Shown: positions 1-6,120 of the stretch, piece after piece
How the letters are laid out: the number at the start of each line of letters is the position of its first letter
Position numbering within the stretch: position 1 is the stretch's first letter
Origin: Candidatus Cloacimonadota bacterium
Lineage (GTDB): Bacteria; Hydrothermota; E44-bin80
DNA: 7,605 nucleotides
Assembly (NCBI GenBank): GCA_004375785.1
Contig: SOKM01000016.1
Location: 1-7,605, forward strand
Direction of reading: 5' to 3'
Made by a program: the position numbers and the translations under genes
Notes under the pieces: model-generated
Told to the model about the DNA's origin: nothing
The model's database searches: none
The model's input: the letters and a program-made list of their open reading frames with translations, nothing else

Positions 1-577
1 TAATCTCCTCAAGCCTCTTGACTGGTATTCCGCCAGAATTGCCTATCACCCAGGAACCCCCAATATCATTTATATCCATTACAGCAAATTCTACTCCAAA
101 TCTCTTTTTCAACCTTTGAGTTAGCCCATCAGACTTATCAGGACCAAGGATTACGCATTTGTCAAAGGGTTCAACAGGTGTTGTGTGTGCAGCATCAATC
201 ATTGCAGTTTTTTTTCCAGCAATCCTGTAAAAAATGCCTTTGATACCAAATGGTTTTGTTAGGCTTGAGAAAATGGCTGCGATAAGAATCCTTAAGACTC
301 CTGCCTCATTGATAGCACACTGCATACTTTCAGGACTTCGGAGTCCAACGCCATACGGAACCTTTGCTACATATCTCCATAAGAATCTTGCAATGAATCC
401 AACGTGAATTCGAGCCTCAGGTATTGCCCTTCCCTGAGAGATTGCAAGACCACTCTCAGCAATTACAATGATGTCTCCTTGCATCAGGAATTTCCTGGCA
501 AAGATTTCTACGATATCTCCGATATCATCCTTTTCTGTTATGAGTTTGGTCTTTATCGGGATAAGTGTAATTTTCAT
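1..577 (-). CDS. CofE/F420-0 gamma-glutamyl-ligase-like protein (C-terminus off the left edge)
   Basis: I translated this gene by hand; 192 codons are visible and the reading frame runs off the window. The N-terminus (MKITLIPIKTKLI, then MQGDIIVIAES at about 32-42) resembles the opening of the coenzyme F420-0:L-glutamate ligase family (PF01996). Further family-like segments are QGRAIPEA (48-55), VPYGVGLRSPESM (73-85), GIKGIFYRIAGKK (111-123), IDAAHTTPVEPFD (127-139) and VMDINDIGGSWVIGNSGG (166-183). CofE adds glutamate to F420-0 using GTP. This variant looks like the bacterial subfamily found in organisms that may not make F420, so the substrate is uncertain. The ATG at 577 is preceded in frame by a TAA two codons upstream of the adjacent TTA codon, so no longer start exists. 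No clear Shine-Dalgarno is visible. The start lies inside the scpB 3' end (53-nt overlap), so it probably relies on coupled translation. Family call fairly sure; function unsure. Confidence 0.72.
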   Translation of the reverse strand, partial: MKITLIPIKTKLITEKDDIGDIVEIFARKFLMQGDIIVIAESGLAISQGRAIPEARIHVGFIARFLWRYVAKVPYGVGLRSPESMQCAINEAGVLRILIAAIFSSLTKPFGIKGIFYRIAGKKTAMIDAAHTTPVEPFDKCVILGPDKSDGLTQRLKKRFGVEFAVMDINDIGGSWVIGNSGGIPVKRLEEI

Positions 578-1103
578 TAAATTTTTTACTAAATTTTTCA
601 TAAAGTTTTTTTAATTCTTTATTATCAGCGAGATGGAAATAATTTAGAAACTCTGGGGTGATAGAATATAGAATCGGTCTTCCAGGTGTTGATAACCTTC
701 CTGTTATTTTCAATAATTCTATGTCTACAAGATGTTTGATTACTCCATCGCTCGAGATACCTCTTATTGATTCTATCTCAGGTTTTGTTGTAGGTTGAAA
801 GACAGCAACTATGGCAAGAACCTCAAGTGCTGCTCTTGATATATTGTATCCTCTTTCCTCATCCATTAACTTCTTAATGAGGTAATCATACTCAGGTTTT
901 GTAAAGAGCTGGTATCCGCCCTGAACTCGTTCAATGAAAAGACCTTTTGAAGAAATGTATTCTTCGCTGAGTTTATTAAGTGCATCTTTTATGATATTTT
1001 CCTTTTCCATTCTAAGAGCGCTTTTTATGGAGCCAATACTTAAAGGTTCGGAGGATGCGAATAAAAGAACTTCTATCTGTTTCTTCAATTCTTCTAAGTT
1101 CAT
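525..1103 (-). CDS. scpB: ScpB, segregation and condensation protein B
   Basis: ScpB is the winged-helix (kleisin-associated) subunit of the bacterial SMC-ScpAB condensin, which compacts and helps segregate the chromosome in the cytoplasm. The 192-residue length is normal. The first winged helix opens with LEELKKQIEVLLFASSEPLSI (3-23). The second carries the family signature around residues 91-148: ALEVLAIVAVFQPTTKPEIE, RGISSDGVIKHL, then GRPILYSIT. This is followed by TPEFLNYFHL (149-158). The last 30 or so residues are lysine- and asparagine-rich, and the final 17 codons are read in another frame as the start of the next gene. An AAGGGA Shine-Dalgarno (1113-1118) sits 9 nt before the ATG, inside the dprA 3' end; the dprA stop is 2 bp away. 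The usual partner scpA is not adjacent; it may lie elsewhere in the genome. Confidence 0.95.
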   Translation of the reverse strand: MNLEELKKQIEVLLFASSEPLSIGSIKSALRMEKENIIKDALNKLSEEYISSKGLFIERVQGGYQLFTKPEYDYLIKKLMDEERGYNISRAALEVLAIVAVFQPTTKPEIESIRGISSDGVIKHLVDIELLKITGRLSTPGRPILYSITPEFLNYFHLADNKELKKLYEKFSKKFNENYTYPDKDQTHNRKG

Positions 1104-1105
1104 AT

Positions 1106-2212
1106 TTAGATTTCCCTTTTTGTGAATCTTTTTCCAGGAAGTTGCTGAACCAGACCTTTGATTTCCAGAGAGAGAAGAACACTTGATACCTTTGACGAGG
1201 GAAGTTTTATTTTTTCGATGATGTCATCTATCAGAATAGGGTTTTCTCTTAAGGTCTCATAAACCCTTTTCTCGCCAGCAGTTAATTCTACCTCTTCGGT
1301 AGGAAGTGGGGCTGCGAAATCCTTTCTTTTCAAAAAAGGAAATTCCTCTATTATATCCTCTGTGTCAACGATTAGTTTTGCACCACGCTGAATCAATTTA
1401 TTTGTTCCCATGCTTGTTCTACTCAAGATATCTCCAGGAACGGCAAATATTTCTTTCCCCTGTTCAAGTGCCCATTTTACAGTGGTAAAAGTTCCACTTT
1501 TCAAAGTTGCTTCTATAACTACAATTCCGAGAGACATACCGCTGATAAGTCTATTCCTCTGTGGAAAATTGATGGCTACAGGTTCTGTTCCTAAAGGAAA
1601 TTCTGAGACAACAGCTCCATTTTTTATAATTCTTTGCAGGAGTGGTTTATTCTCTTTTGGGTAGACTACATCAATTCCTGAACCGAGGAATGCGATGGTT
1701 CTTCCTCCTCCTTCAATTGTGGCTTGATGAGCTGCTGTGTCAATCCCTCTTGCCATTCCACTTACTATGGTGAAACCCATATTAACAAGGGAACGTGAGA
1801 ATTTTCGAGCTATCTTTTTCCCATAATAACTTGCAGTCCGAGAACCAACGATAGAAATAGCAAGTCTATCCTCTTTCTTAAAACTGCCCCTTAAGTAAAG
1901 AATTGGAGGTGGATTGCCAATTTCTCTCAAAACATTTGGATAATTCTGGTCAAGAATTGTTAAAACATCCACATCGTAATCCTGCAATCTCTTTTTGTAA
2001 TCGGTGATGTCTTTATTTGTATTTTTAATCTGTTTGAAAATTTTTTCGAATTTTGGTAGCAGGGTTGTAAGTTCCTTTATATCTTTTTCATAAATAGCGA
2101 ATGGGTCTTTAAGGGTTAAAATCAGTGTTTTTAACCTTTTCTCGCCAATACCTTCCAGGAGACTGATTTTTATCCATTCTATGGTTCGTTCGTCGAGTTC
2201 AGGAGTTTTCAT
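1106..2212 (-). CDS. dprA: DprA/Smf DNA-processing protein
   Basis: DprA binds incoming single-stranded DNA and loads RecA during natural transformation; homologues are also widespread in bacteria not known to be competent. The 368 residues show the full three-part layout. There is an N-terminal helix-hairpin-helix/SAM-like region (about 8-60, with LLEGIGEKRLKTL), a Rossmann-like core (about 80-292) and a C-terminal winged helix (about 309-365). Core motifs are IVGSRTASYYG (121-131), SGMARGIDTAAH (151-162), GSGIDVVYP (177-185), FPQRNRLISG (216-225), AVPGD (257-261) and GTNKLIQRGA (269-278). An AAGGA Shine-Dalgarno (2221-2225) lies 8 nt before the ATG. The ATG overlaps the end of the HEAT-repeat gene by 14 nt, and scpB starts 2 bp after the stop. 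Nothing in the core appears broken, so the protein should be functional. Confidence 0.97.
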   Translation of the reverse strand: MKTPELDERTIEWIKISLLEGIGEKRLKTLILTLKDPFAIYEKDIKELTTLLPKFEKIFKQIKNTNKDITDYKKRLQDYDVDVLTILDQNYPNVLREIGNPPPILYLRGSFKKEDRLAISIVGSRTASYYGKKIARKFSRSLVNMGFTIVSGMARGIDTAAHQATIEGGGRTIAFLGSGIDVVYPKENKPLLQRIIKNGAVVSEFPLGTEPVAINFPQRNRLISGMSLGIVVIEATLKSGTFTTVKWALEQGKEIFAVPGDILSRTSMGTNKLIQRGAKLIVDTEDIIEEFPFLKRKDFAAPLPTEEVELTAGEKRVYETLRENPILIDDIIEKIKLPSSKVSSVLLSLEIKGLVQQLPGKRFTKREI

Positions 2213-2708
2213 CGAGAATATCCTTGTAAAGAACTGAATCTATTTTTTTGAGTTTTTCAAGAATAAATTCCTGAAAATCTGCATCCTTACGTGAAAGATA
2301 TAATTCAACAAATTTCACTCTATCTCTGTTTATTATTGAGATTATTGCTTCTTCTGCAGCGATCTTAACCCTCTCACTGTTATCTTCTAAGAATGAAAGC
2401 AAAGGGTCAAGAGATTCGATTTCACCAATATAACCGAGTGTCAAGCAAACAGCAGACCTGACGTACCATACGCCCTGTTTTGCTTCATTTAATAATGATT
2501 CTATAATATTCTTCCCGAATCCTCCGAGTGCTTTTGCAACATAATTTCTCAGATGCCAGCTTTCATCGGATATAAGTTTAATGAGTTCCTTCTCTGCCTG
2601 TTTTCCGCCCATCTCTACCAGTTCATTAACTATCTTTATTCTTCGCTTAATATCGCTGCTGTTAAGGTCTTCAAGTAACTCATCAAATCTATATTTTTTG
2701 TTTACCAT
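2199..2708 (-). CDS. Small HEAT-repeat protein, function unknown
   Basis: A 169-residue, probably cytoplasmic helical-repeat protein with no signal peptide or membrane segment. Repeating helix pairs resemble HEAT/PBS-lyase-type repeats: SSDIKRRIKIVNELVEMGG, then DESWHLRNYVAKALGGFG, then QGVWYVRSAVCLTLGYIG, then DNSERVKIAAEEAIISI. The recurring pattern is an aspartate/tryptophan turn, VR or LR, then AL or LG. Such repeats usually serve as protein-binding scaffolds; no catalytic motif is visible. I prefer the ATG at 2708 because GGAGGG (2713-2718) is placed just before it. A TTG at 2720 would add four residues but would consume the Shine-Dalgarno itself. The gene overlaps the obg stop by 20 nt and dprA by 14 nt, so it looks coupled to both. 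A partner role for Obg or DprA is only a guess from position. Confidence 0.85.
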   Translation of the reverse strand: MVNKKYRFDELLEDLNSSDIKRRIKIVNELVEMGGKQAEKELIKLISDESWHLRNYVAKALGGFGKNIIESLLNEAKQGVWYVRSAVCLTLGYIGEIESLDPLLSFLEDNSERVKIAAEEAIISIINRDRVKFVELYLSRKDADFQEFILEKLKKIDSVLYKDILDENS

Positions 2709-3681
2709 TCTTCCCTCCAATGCTATTAAATATACTCAGAATCTTTTCAAGAAGTGATGTCATACCTGTCCTTTTTAGTGCAGAGATGTAAAAGAGATTC
2801 ACATCCAATTCAATTTTTCTATAACCTCCTTTTAATAAGTCAATTTTGTTAACTGCAACAACTCTCGGATATTTAGTAAGTGAACTGCTGTAAGTGTTTA
2901 GTTCATTTAAGATTGAGGAATAATCTTTTTCTAAGTTTTTTGATGTTATATCGAGGAGAATGAGCAATAATTTTGTTCTTTCAATATGTTTCAGAAACTC
3001 AAGTCCAAGCCCCTTTCCTTGAGAAGCACCCGAAATTACTCCAGGTATATCAGCAAAGGTCAAACGGGTAAAATCTTCAAATTCGACTACACCGAGATTG
3101 GGGGAAAGTGTTGTGAAAGGATAATTTGCTATCTTTGGTGAAGCATCGGAGATATTGGCAAGAAATGTTGATTTGCCTACATTGGGATAACCAACAATTC
3201 CTACATCTGCTATGGATTTCAACTCAAGAACTATACTTTTTTTCTCACCCGGCTTGCCTTCTGTTGCGAACTCAGGAAAGCGAATCTTAGAAGTGGAAAA
3301 GTGCACATTTCCTTTTCCACCTCTTCCTCCGAGAGCAATTATTTTTTCTTCTCCCGGTATAAGTAAATCACAGATTAATCCTTCCTCTTCGTTGAATACA
3401 CTGGTTCCTGGTGGAATCTTTATGATTATGTCCTTTCCTTTTTTTCCGTGCTTTTTCTTTCCTTTACCATTTCCACCTTTTCCTGCTCTGATAGTGGGTG
3501 TATGTCTCAGGTGGTAAAGATTATTTATGTTGCTGTCGACTTTAAGAATTACATCCCCGCCTTTCCCTCCATCTCCACCATCTGGTCCACCCTTCGGAAC
3601 AAATTTTTCTCTTCTAAAACTTACCTGACCGTTTCCTCCTTTACCTGATTCAACTATCAGGTGAACCTTATCCACGAACAT
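2689..3681 (-). CDS. obg: Obg/CgtA family GTPase (ObgE), ribosome assembly
   Basis: Obg is an essential GTPase that assists late 50S ribosomal subunit assembly and links growth to nucleotide levels. The 330 residues contain the glycine-rich Obg fold (1-158), with GKGGNGQVSFRREKFVPKGGPDGGDGGKGGDV at the N-terminus split by the usual glycine pattern. The GTPase domain follows. Its motifs are G1 GYPNVGKS (164-171), the switch I segment ANYPFTTLSPN (185-195), G3 DIPG (211-214), G4 NKID (278-281) and G5 SALK (300-303). It ends shortly after the G domain, so the optional C-terminal OCT domain of some Obg proteins is absent; this is a common short form. The ATG overlaps the aminotransferase gene by 14 nt, and only a weak GGA-type ribosome site is visible before it, which fits coupled translation. 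Confidence 0.97.
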   Translation of the reverse strand: MFVDKVHLIVESGKGGNGQVSFRREKFVPKGGPDGGDGGKGGDVILKVDSNINNLYHLRHTPTIRAGKGGNGKGKKKHGKKGKDIIIKIPPGTSVFNEEEGLICDLLIPGEEKIIALGGRGGKGNVHFSTSKIRFPEFATEGKPGEKKSIVLELKSIADVGIVGYPNVGKSTFLANISDASPKIANYPFTTLSPNLGVVEFEDFTRLTFADIPGVISGASQGKGLGLEFLKHIERTKLLLILLDITSKNLEKDYSSILNELNTYSSSLTKYPRVVAVNKIDLLKGGYRKIELDVNLFYISALKRTGMTSLLEKILSIFNSIGGKNGKQKI

Positions 3682-4861
3682 CTAAGAGTCCGTTCTTTAT
3701 TCTTCTAATACCTTCTTCGAGGTTTTTAATTGGGAGGGTGTAGGAGAGTCTCAGGTATCTGTCATCTCCAAAAGCTGCACCAGGAACAACTGCTACATTC
3801 CAATTTTCTAATAGGTACTCTGCCATTTCGACAGATGTCTTTATTCTCTGATTGTAAAATTTATTAATATTAAAGAATAGATAGAATGCACCCTCCGGTT
3901 CTGGAAAAGAGATGCCCTCTATAGTAGAAAAAAGTTTTATAACTAACTTTCTTCTTTCATCAAATTCTCTGCGCATCATTTTAATAAAGGGTTCTGCATC
4001 CTCAAGTGCAGAAAGTGCAGCATATTGGGATATTGATGATGCACAAGAAGTTGTATGAGCCTGTATCTTAGAGGCTTCTTTAATAATAGGTTGGGAGGCA
4101 ATTGCATAACCTAATCTCCAACCTGTCATGGAAAAGGCTTTTGAGACACCATTGACAACAATGATTTCGTCGAGTGGTGAATTGACAAGGGAAAGCATGG
4201 TTTTTTGTTTTTTATTATTATAAATTAGTTCATCATAGATCTCATCAGAGATACAAAAAATATTTCTCTCCTTTATAATTGAAATAATTTCTTCAAGAAG
4301 AGAAGATGGGTAAACAATCCCTGTTGGATTACACGGGGAATTTAGAATTAGAAGTTTTGTCTTTTCTGTTATTGCTCGTTTAAGGTTTTCGGGTGTCAGA
4401 AGAAATTTAGTTTTTGAGGTATCTACAAAGACCGGTTTTGCAAATGAAAGTTTCACTATTTCCGGATAGCTCAGCCAGTAGGGTGATGGAATTATTACCT
4501 CATCTCCCGGGCCAGAGAGGGTTTCAACAATATTAAATATTGCCTGTTTTGCTCCTGATGTAATTAATACAGAGTCATCAGATAATTCTATTCCATATTT
4601 TTCTCTGTACCTTTTTGTCACTGCCATTTTTAATGGCTTAATACCCGAAACAGGCGTGTATTTTGTGTATCCCTTATCTATCGCATCCTTTGCTTTTATT
4701 TTGACTATTTCTGGTGTATCGAAATCGGGTTGTCCTGCTGAGAGGTTGATAATCTCTTTCCCCTGTGATTCAAGAAGTTTTGTTTTCGCATTGATTTTCA
4801 AGGTGACAGAATCAGATAGTTCTTTTACCCGCCGGGAAAGTTTTTCTCTAATCGTTTTCAT
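3668..4861 (-). CDS. Class I pyridoxal-phosphate aminotransferase (aspartate aminotransferase-like)
   Basis: A 397-residue fold-type I aminotransferase resembling bacterial Ib-type aspartate aminotransferases, which interconvert aspartate and 2-oxoglutarate with oxaloacetate and glutamate. Family landmarks are SAGQPDFDTP (41-50), YTPVSG (68-73), ITSGAKQAI (100-108) and PYWLSYPE (127-134). The cofactor site shows NSPCNPTG (174-181, Asn178), SDEIYDEL (205-212, Asp206 and Tyr209) and SKAFSMTGWRLGY (240-252), where Lys241 is the predicted Schiff-base lysine. RLSY (371-374) supplies Arg371, the likely substrate-carboxylate arginine. Exact substrate cannot be read from sequence; related enzymes also act on aromatic amino acids or prephenate. 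It overlaps coaD and obg by 14 nt each. Its place between CoA synthesis and ribosome-assembly genes suggests a shared growth-linked operon rather than a biosynthetic pathway. Confidence 0.93.
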   Translation of the reverse strand: MKTIREKLSRRVKELSDSVTLKINAKTKLLESQGKEIINLSAGQPDFDTPEIVKIKAKDAIDKGYTKYTPVSGIKPLKMAVTKRYREKYGIELSDDSVLITSGAKQAIFNIVETLSGPGDEVIIPSPYWLSYPEIVKLSFAKPVFVDTSKTKFLLTPENLKRAITEKTKLLILNSPCNPTGIVYPSSLLEEIISIIKERNIFCISDEIYDELIYNNKKQKTMLSLVNSPLDEIIVVNGVSKAFSMTGWRLGYAIASQPIIKEASKIQAHTTSCASSISQYAALSALEDAEPFIKMMRREFDERRKLVIKLFSTIEGISFPEPEGAFYLFFNINKFYNQRIKTSVEMAEYLLENWNVAVVPGAAFGDDRYLRLSYTLPIKNLEEGIRRIKNGLLDVRG

Positions 4862-5333
4862 TGAGTTTCTTCTTTAGAAATTTTTTTACTACTTTTGGAA
4901 CAAAATGCGAAACATCCCCACCGACTGAGATAATTTCTTTTATTAGACTGGAACTTAAGTAAGTGTAAGATTCATGAGGGACAAGGAAGATTGTTTCGAC
5001 TTCAGGTGAAATTTTTCTATTCATAAGAGCCATCTGGAATTCGTACTCGAAATCTGATATTGCCCTTAATCCCCGGATAACAACGCGAATATTTTTTTTC
5101 TTCGCATAATCAACCAGCAATCCATCGTAAGAATCGACCTCGACATTCTTCATTTCTCGAACAGATTCCTTTATCATTTTCTTTCTCTCTTCAACACTGA
5201 ACAGGGGGTCTTTTTCATTATGATGAGCTATAAGTATAATAATCTTTGAAAAAAGTTTCCGAGCGCGGCTTGTAACATCTATATGCCCTTTAGTTATCGG
5301 GTCAAATGTTCCAGGATAGACTGCTTTAATCAT
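4848..5333 (-). CDS. coaD: Phosphopantetheine adenylyltransferase CoaD
   Basis: CoaD transfers AMP from ATP to 4'-phosphopantetheine, giving dephospho-CoA, the penultimate step of coenzyme A synthesis. The 161-residue length is typical. The nucleotidyltransferase signature is intact: AVYPGTFDPITKGHIDV (4-20) with the TxGH motif at 14-17 and Thr9 in the substrate loop. Lys41 follows in HHNEKDPLF. VIRGLRAISDFEYEFQMALMNR (85-106) and YLSSSLIKEI (125-134) match the conserved phosphopantetheine-site and ISSTxIKE-type segments. The ATG overlaps the rsmD TGA as ATGA, a classic coupled junction; an AAAGGA lies unusually close (3 nt) to the start. The rsmD-coaD pair is a common bacterial neighbourhood, which supports both calls. 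Confidence 0.97.
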   Translation of the reverse strand: MIKAVYPGTFDPITKGHIDVTSRARKLFSKIIILIAHHNEKDPLFSVEERKKMIKESVREMKNVEVDSYDGLLVDYAKKKNIRVVIRGLRAISDFEYEFQMALMNRKISPEVETIFLVPHESYTYLSSSLIKEIISVGGDVSHFVPKVVKKFLKKKLNEND

Positions 5334-5866
5334 AAGTCCTTTCTGCCATAAAATGAGAGCAATGTATCACCTATTCTTACCTCTTTTTTTGCTTTATTTC
5401 CAGCATTTTCTCTAATAGAGTGCTGTAAAACATATATACCACCATCTGCTAAAATATCAAAATCGATGGTATCAAGTATTTTTTGCACGATACCTACTTC
5501 ATATGGCGGGTCAGCAAATATTATATCAAAGTGAAAACCATTTTCTTTGAATACTTTAAAGAGCCCCTTTTTTACCATTTTTCTAATGACTTTACCTTTT
5601 TTTTCAAAACCTGTCAATATCAAATTTTCTTTTATGATGTTACAGTGAATAGATGAACTTTCTACAAAATATACTGATGAGCAACCTCTCGAAATAGCCT
5701 CTATACCAATGTTTCCTGTGCCGGCAAAAAGGTCAAGGAAATTGGTTTCATTGATGTCGCCCAACAGATTGAATAGCGTTTCCTTGATTCTATCGCTCGT
5801 TGGTCTGATAGCAACTTTGTTTGATATAAGTTTTCTCTTTTTAGCAGTTCCAGCTATAACTCTAAT
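5330..5866 (-). CDS. rsmD: RsmD, 16S rRNA (guanine-N2)-methyltransferase, apparent ATT start
   Basis: RsmD methylates G966 (E. coli numbering) of 16S rRNA using S-adenosylmethionine. I extend the gene upstream of the first near-canonical start (TTG at 5764). The frame stays open and encodes RVIAGTAKKRKLI and then IRPTSDRIKETLFNLLG, the conserved RsmD N-terminus. Downstream are the SAM-binding DLFAGTG (about 45-51), YFVESS, and the catalytic DPPY (about 119-122). From the in-frame TAA at 5885-5887 to position 5767 there is no ATG, GTG or TTG. The best start is ATT at 5866, aligned with the usual MRVIAGT opening and preceded by AGAGG with a 6-nt spacer. That gives 178 residues, normal for the family. 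Starting at 5764 would remove the RPTSDR segment. Alternatives are a sequence error in the start codon or another rare codon. Function very likely; start less sure. Confidence 0.9.
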   Translation of the reverse strand: MRVIAGTAKKRKLISNKVAIRPTSDRIKETLFNLLGDINETNFLDLFAGTGNIGIEAISRGCSSVYFVESSSIHCNIIKENLILTGFEKKGKVIRKMVKKGLFKVFKENGFHFDIIFADPPYEVGIVQKILDTIDFDILADGGIYVLQHSIRENAGNKAKKEVRIGDTLLSFYGRKDL

Positions 5867-5934
5867 AATAAACCTCTGGTTAAATTATACATTGTTCCTG
5901 TTGTGCATTCTGTAAATAAATCTCTGTCTTTCAT
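5854..5934 (-). other. Possible upstream ORF (26 codons) in the rsmD leader
   Basis: An ATG at 5934 opens a 26-residue frame beginning MKDRDLFTEC and ending LLLEL, stopping at TAG (5854-5856). It is in a different frame from rsmD and its stop lies 10 nt past the proposed ATT start, so the two overlap by 13 nt, similar to the 14-nt overlaps elsewhere in this operon. GGGG (5942-5945) and AGG (5938-5940) precede it, but spacing is imperfect and the GGGG lies in a hairpin stem. It may be a leader peptide delivering ribosomes to the ATT start, or chance. No similarity is recognised. Confidence 0.25.
5873..5877 (-). promoter_or_regulatory. Shine-Dalgarno site that selects the ATT start of rsmD
   Basis: AGAGG on the minus strand, six nucleotides before the ATT at 5866. 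It is the only purine-rich ribosome-binding-like site in the stretch where rsmD must begin. It supports the second of two tandem ATT codons; the first (5869) would be only 3 nt away. Confidence 0.55.
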
Positions 5935-5986
5935 CTGCCTGCCCCGTTAGATAATATTTCTATCTAATGGGGTGTCTGATCTGCCT
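5933..5986. repeat. 8-bp direct repeats flanking the palindrome
   Basis: ATCTGCCT occurs at 5933-5940 and again at 5979-5986, enclosing 38 bp that consist mainly of the inverted repeat. A perfect short direct repeat on both sides of a palindrome is what insertion of a miniature element with target duplication would leave, although a chance or structural origin is possible. Confidence 0.5.
5942..5972. repeat. 12-bp inverted repeat (palindrome) with 7-nt loop
   Basis: Arms at 5942-5953 (CCCCGTTAGATA) and 5961-5972 (TATCTAATGGGG) around a 7-nt loop. Eleven of twelve pairs are Watson-Crick. The odd one would be a G-U pair in plus-strand RNA and an A-C mismatch in minus-strand RNA. No T-run follows in either direction, so it is not a standard terminator. 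It lies in the predicted rsmD leader and is bounded by 8-bp direct repeats. It may be a small palindromic mobile or REP-like unit, an RNA structure or a protein-binding site. Confidence 0.7.
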
Positions 5987-6012
5987 TTGTAATCTGTGCA
6001 ATCAGACTTTTT
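5974..6012. other. Second inverted repeat, with T5 on the plus strand
   Basis: GTCTGAT (5974-5980) pairs with ATCAGAC (6001-6007). TGC (5982-5984) can extend the stem against GCA (5998-6000) with one bulged C, leaving a 13-nt loop. TTTTT (6008-6012) follows on the plus strand, resembling a weak intrinsic terminator, but there is no plus-strand gene to end. On the minus strand the stem would begin at about the predicted transcription start, giving the operon mRNA a 5'-terminal hairpin. Confidence 0.4.
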
Positions 6013-6013
6013 G

Positions 6014-6042
6014 AAATTAACATAAACTTTCATAAATGTCAA
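6014..6042 (-). promoter_or_regulatory. Predicted sigma-70-type promoter for the rsmD-coaD operon
   Basis: On the minus strand there is a perfect TTGACA (6037-6042), a 17-nt spacer, and TAATTT (6014-6019) preceded by TG one base upstream (6021-6022), an extended -10. The hexamer matches the -10 consensus only 3 of 6, compensated by the TG and the ideal -35 and spacing. Transcription would begin near 6007, giving a leader of about 140 nt before rsmD. It is well placed to serve the whole run of overlapping genes to its left. A TATAAT at 5884-5889 is an alternative -10 but lacks a well-spaced -35. Confidence 0.6.
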
Positions 6043-6055
6043 GAAAAACAAAAAT

Positions 6056-6097
6056 CAGAAAAAAGACCGAAGATAACAGACTTAAGACATAAGACCA
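6056..6097. repeat. Degenerate 7-bp tandem array (AAGACNN)
   Basis: Six consecutive heptamers keep register: CAGAAAA (6056), AAGACCG (6063), AAGATAA (6070), CAGACTT (6077), AAGACAT (6084) and AAGACCA (6091). The first five bases are conserved as (A/C)AGAC or close to it, while the last two vary. It lies just upstream of the predicted operon promoter and has no coding content. Confidence 0.55.
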
Positions 6098-6120
6098 TCG
6101 AGATGCAGAATGTAATAATA

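Noticed and set aside
2709..2720. TTG start at 2720 for the HEAT-repeat gene
   Set aside because: GGAGGG lies at 2713-2718, ideally placed for the ATG at 2708; the extra four residues EGR are the ribosome site itself translated.
3212..3517. Plus-strand 101-codon ORF opposite obg, rich in Phe and Pro
   Set aside because: It is the antisense shadow of the glycine-rich Obg domain; glycine codons read backwards give proline, and the sense frame has clear family motifs.
5330..5764. rsmD starting at TTG 5764 (144 residues)
   Set aside because: It would cut off the conserved IRPTSDRIKETLFNLLG segment, which is intact upstream in the same frame.
5884..5889. TATAAT as the main -10 of the rsmD promoter
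   Set aside because: The nearest -35-like hexamer (TTTACA, 5911-5916) is 21 nt away, too far; the TTGACA promoter at 6014-6042 is better. Kept only as an alternative.
5854..5934. Programmed -1 frameshift joining the upstream ORF to rsmD
   Set aside because: A -1 shift would join the frames, but no X-XXY-YYZ slippery heptamer is present in the right register around the TTA codons, and a Shine-Dalgarno plus ATT explains the start more simply.
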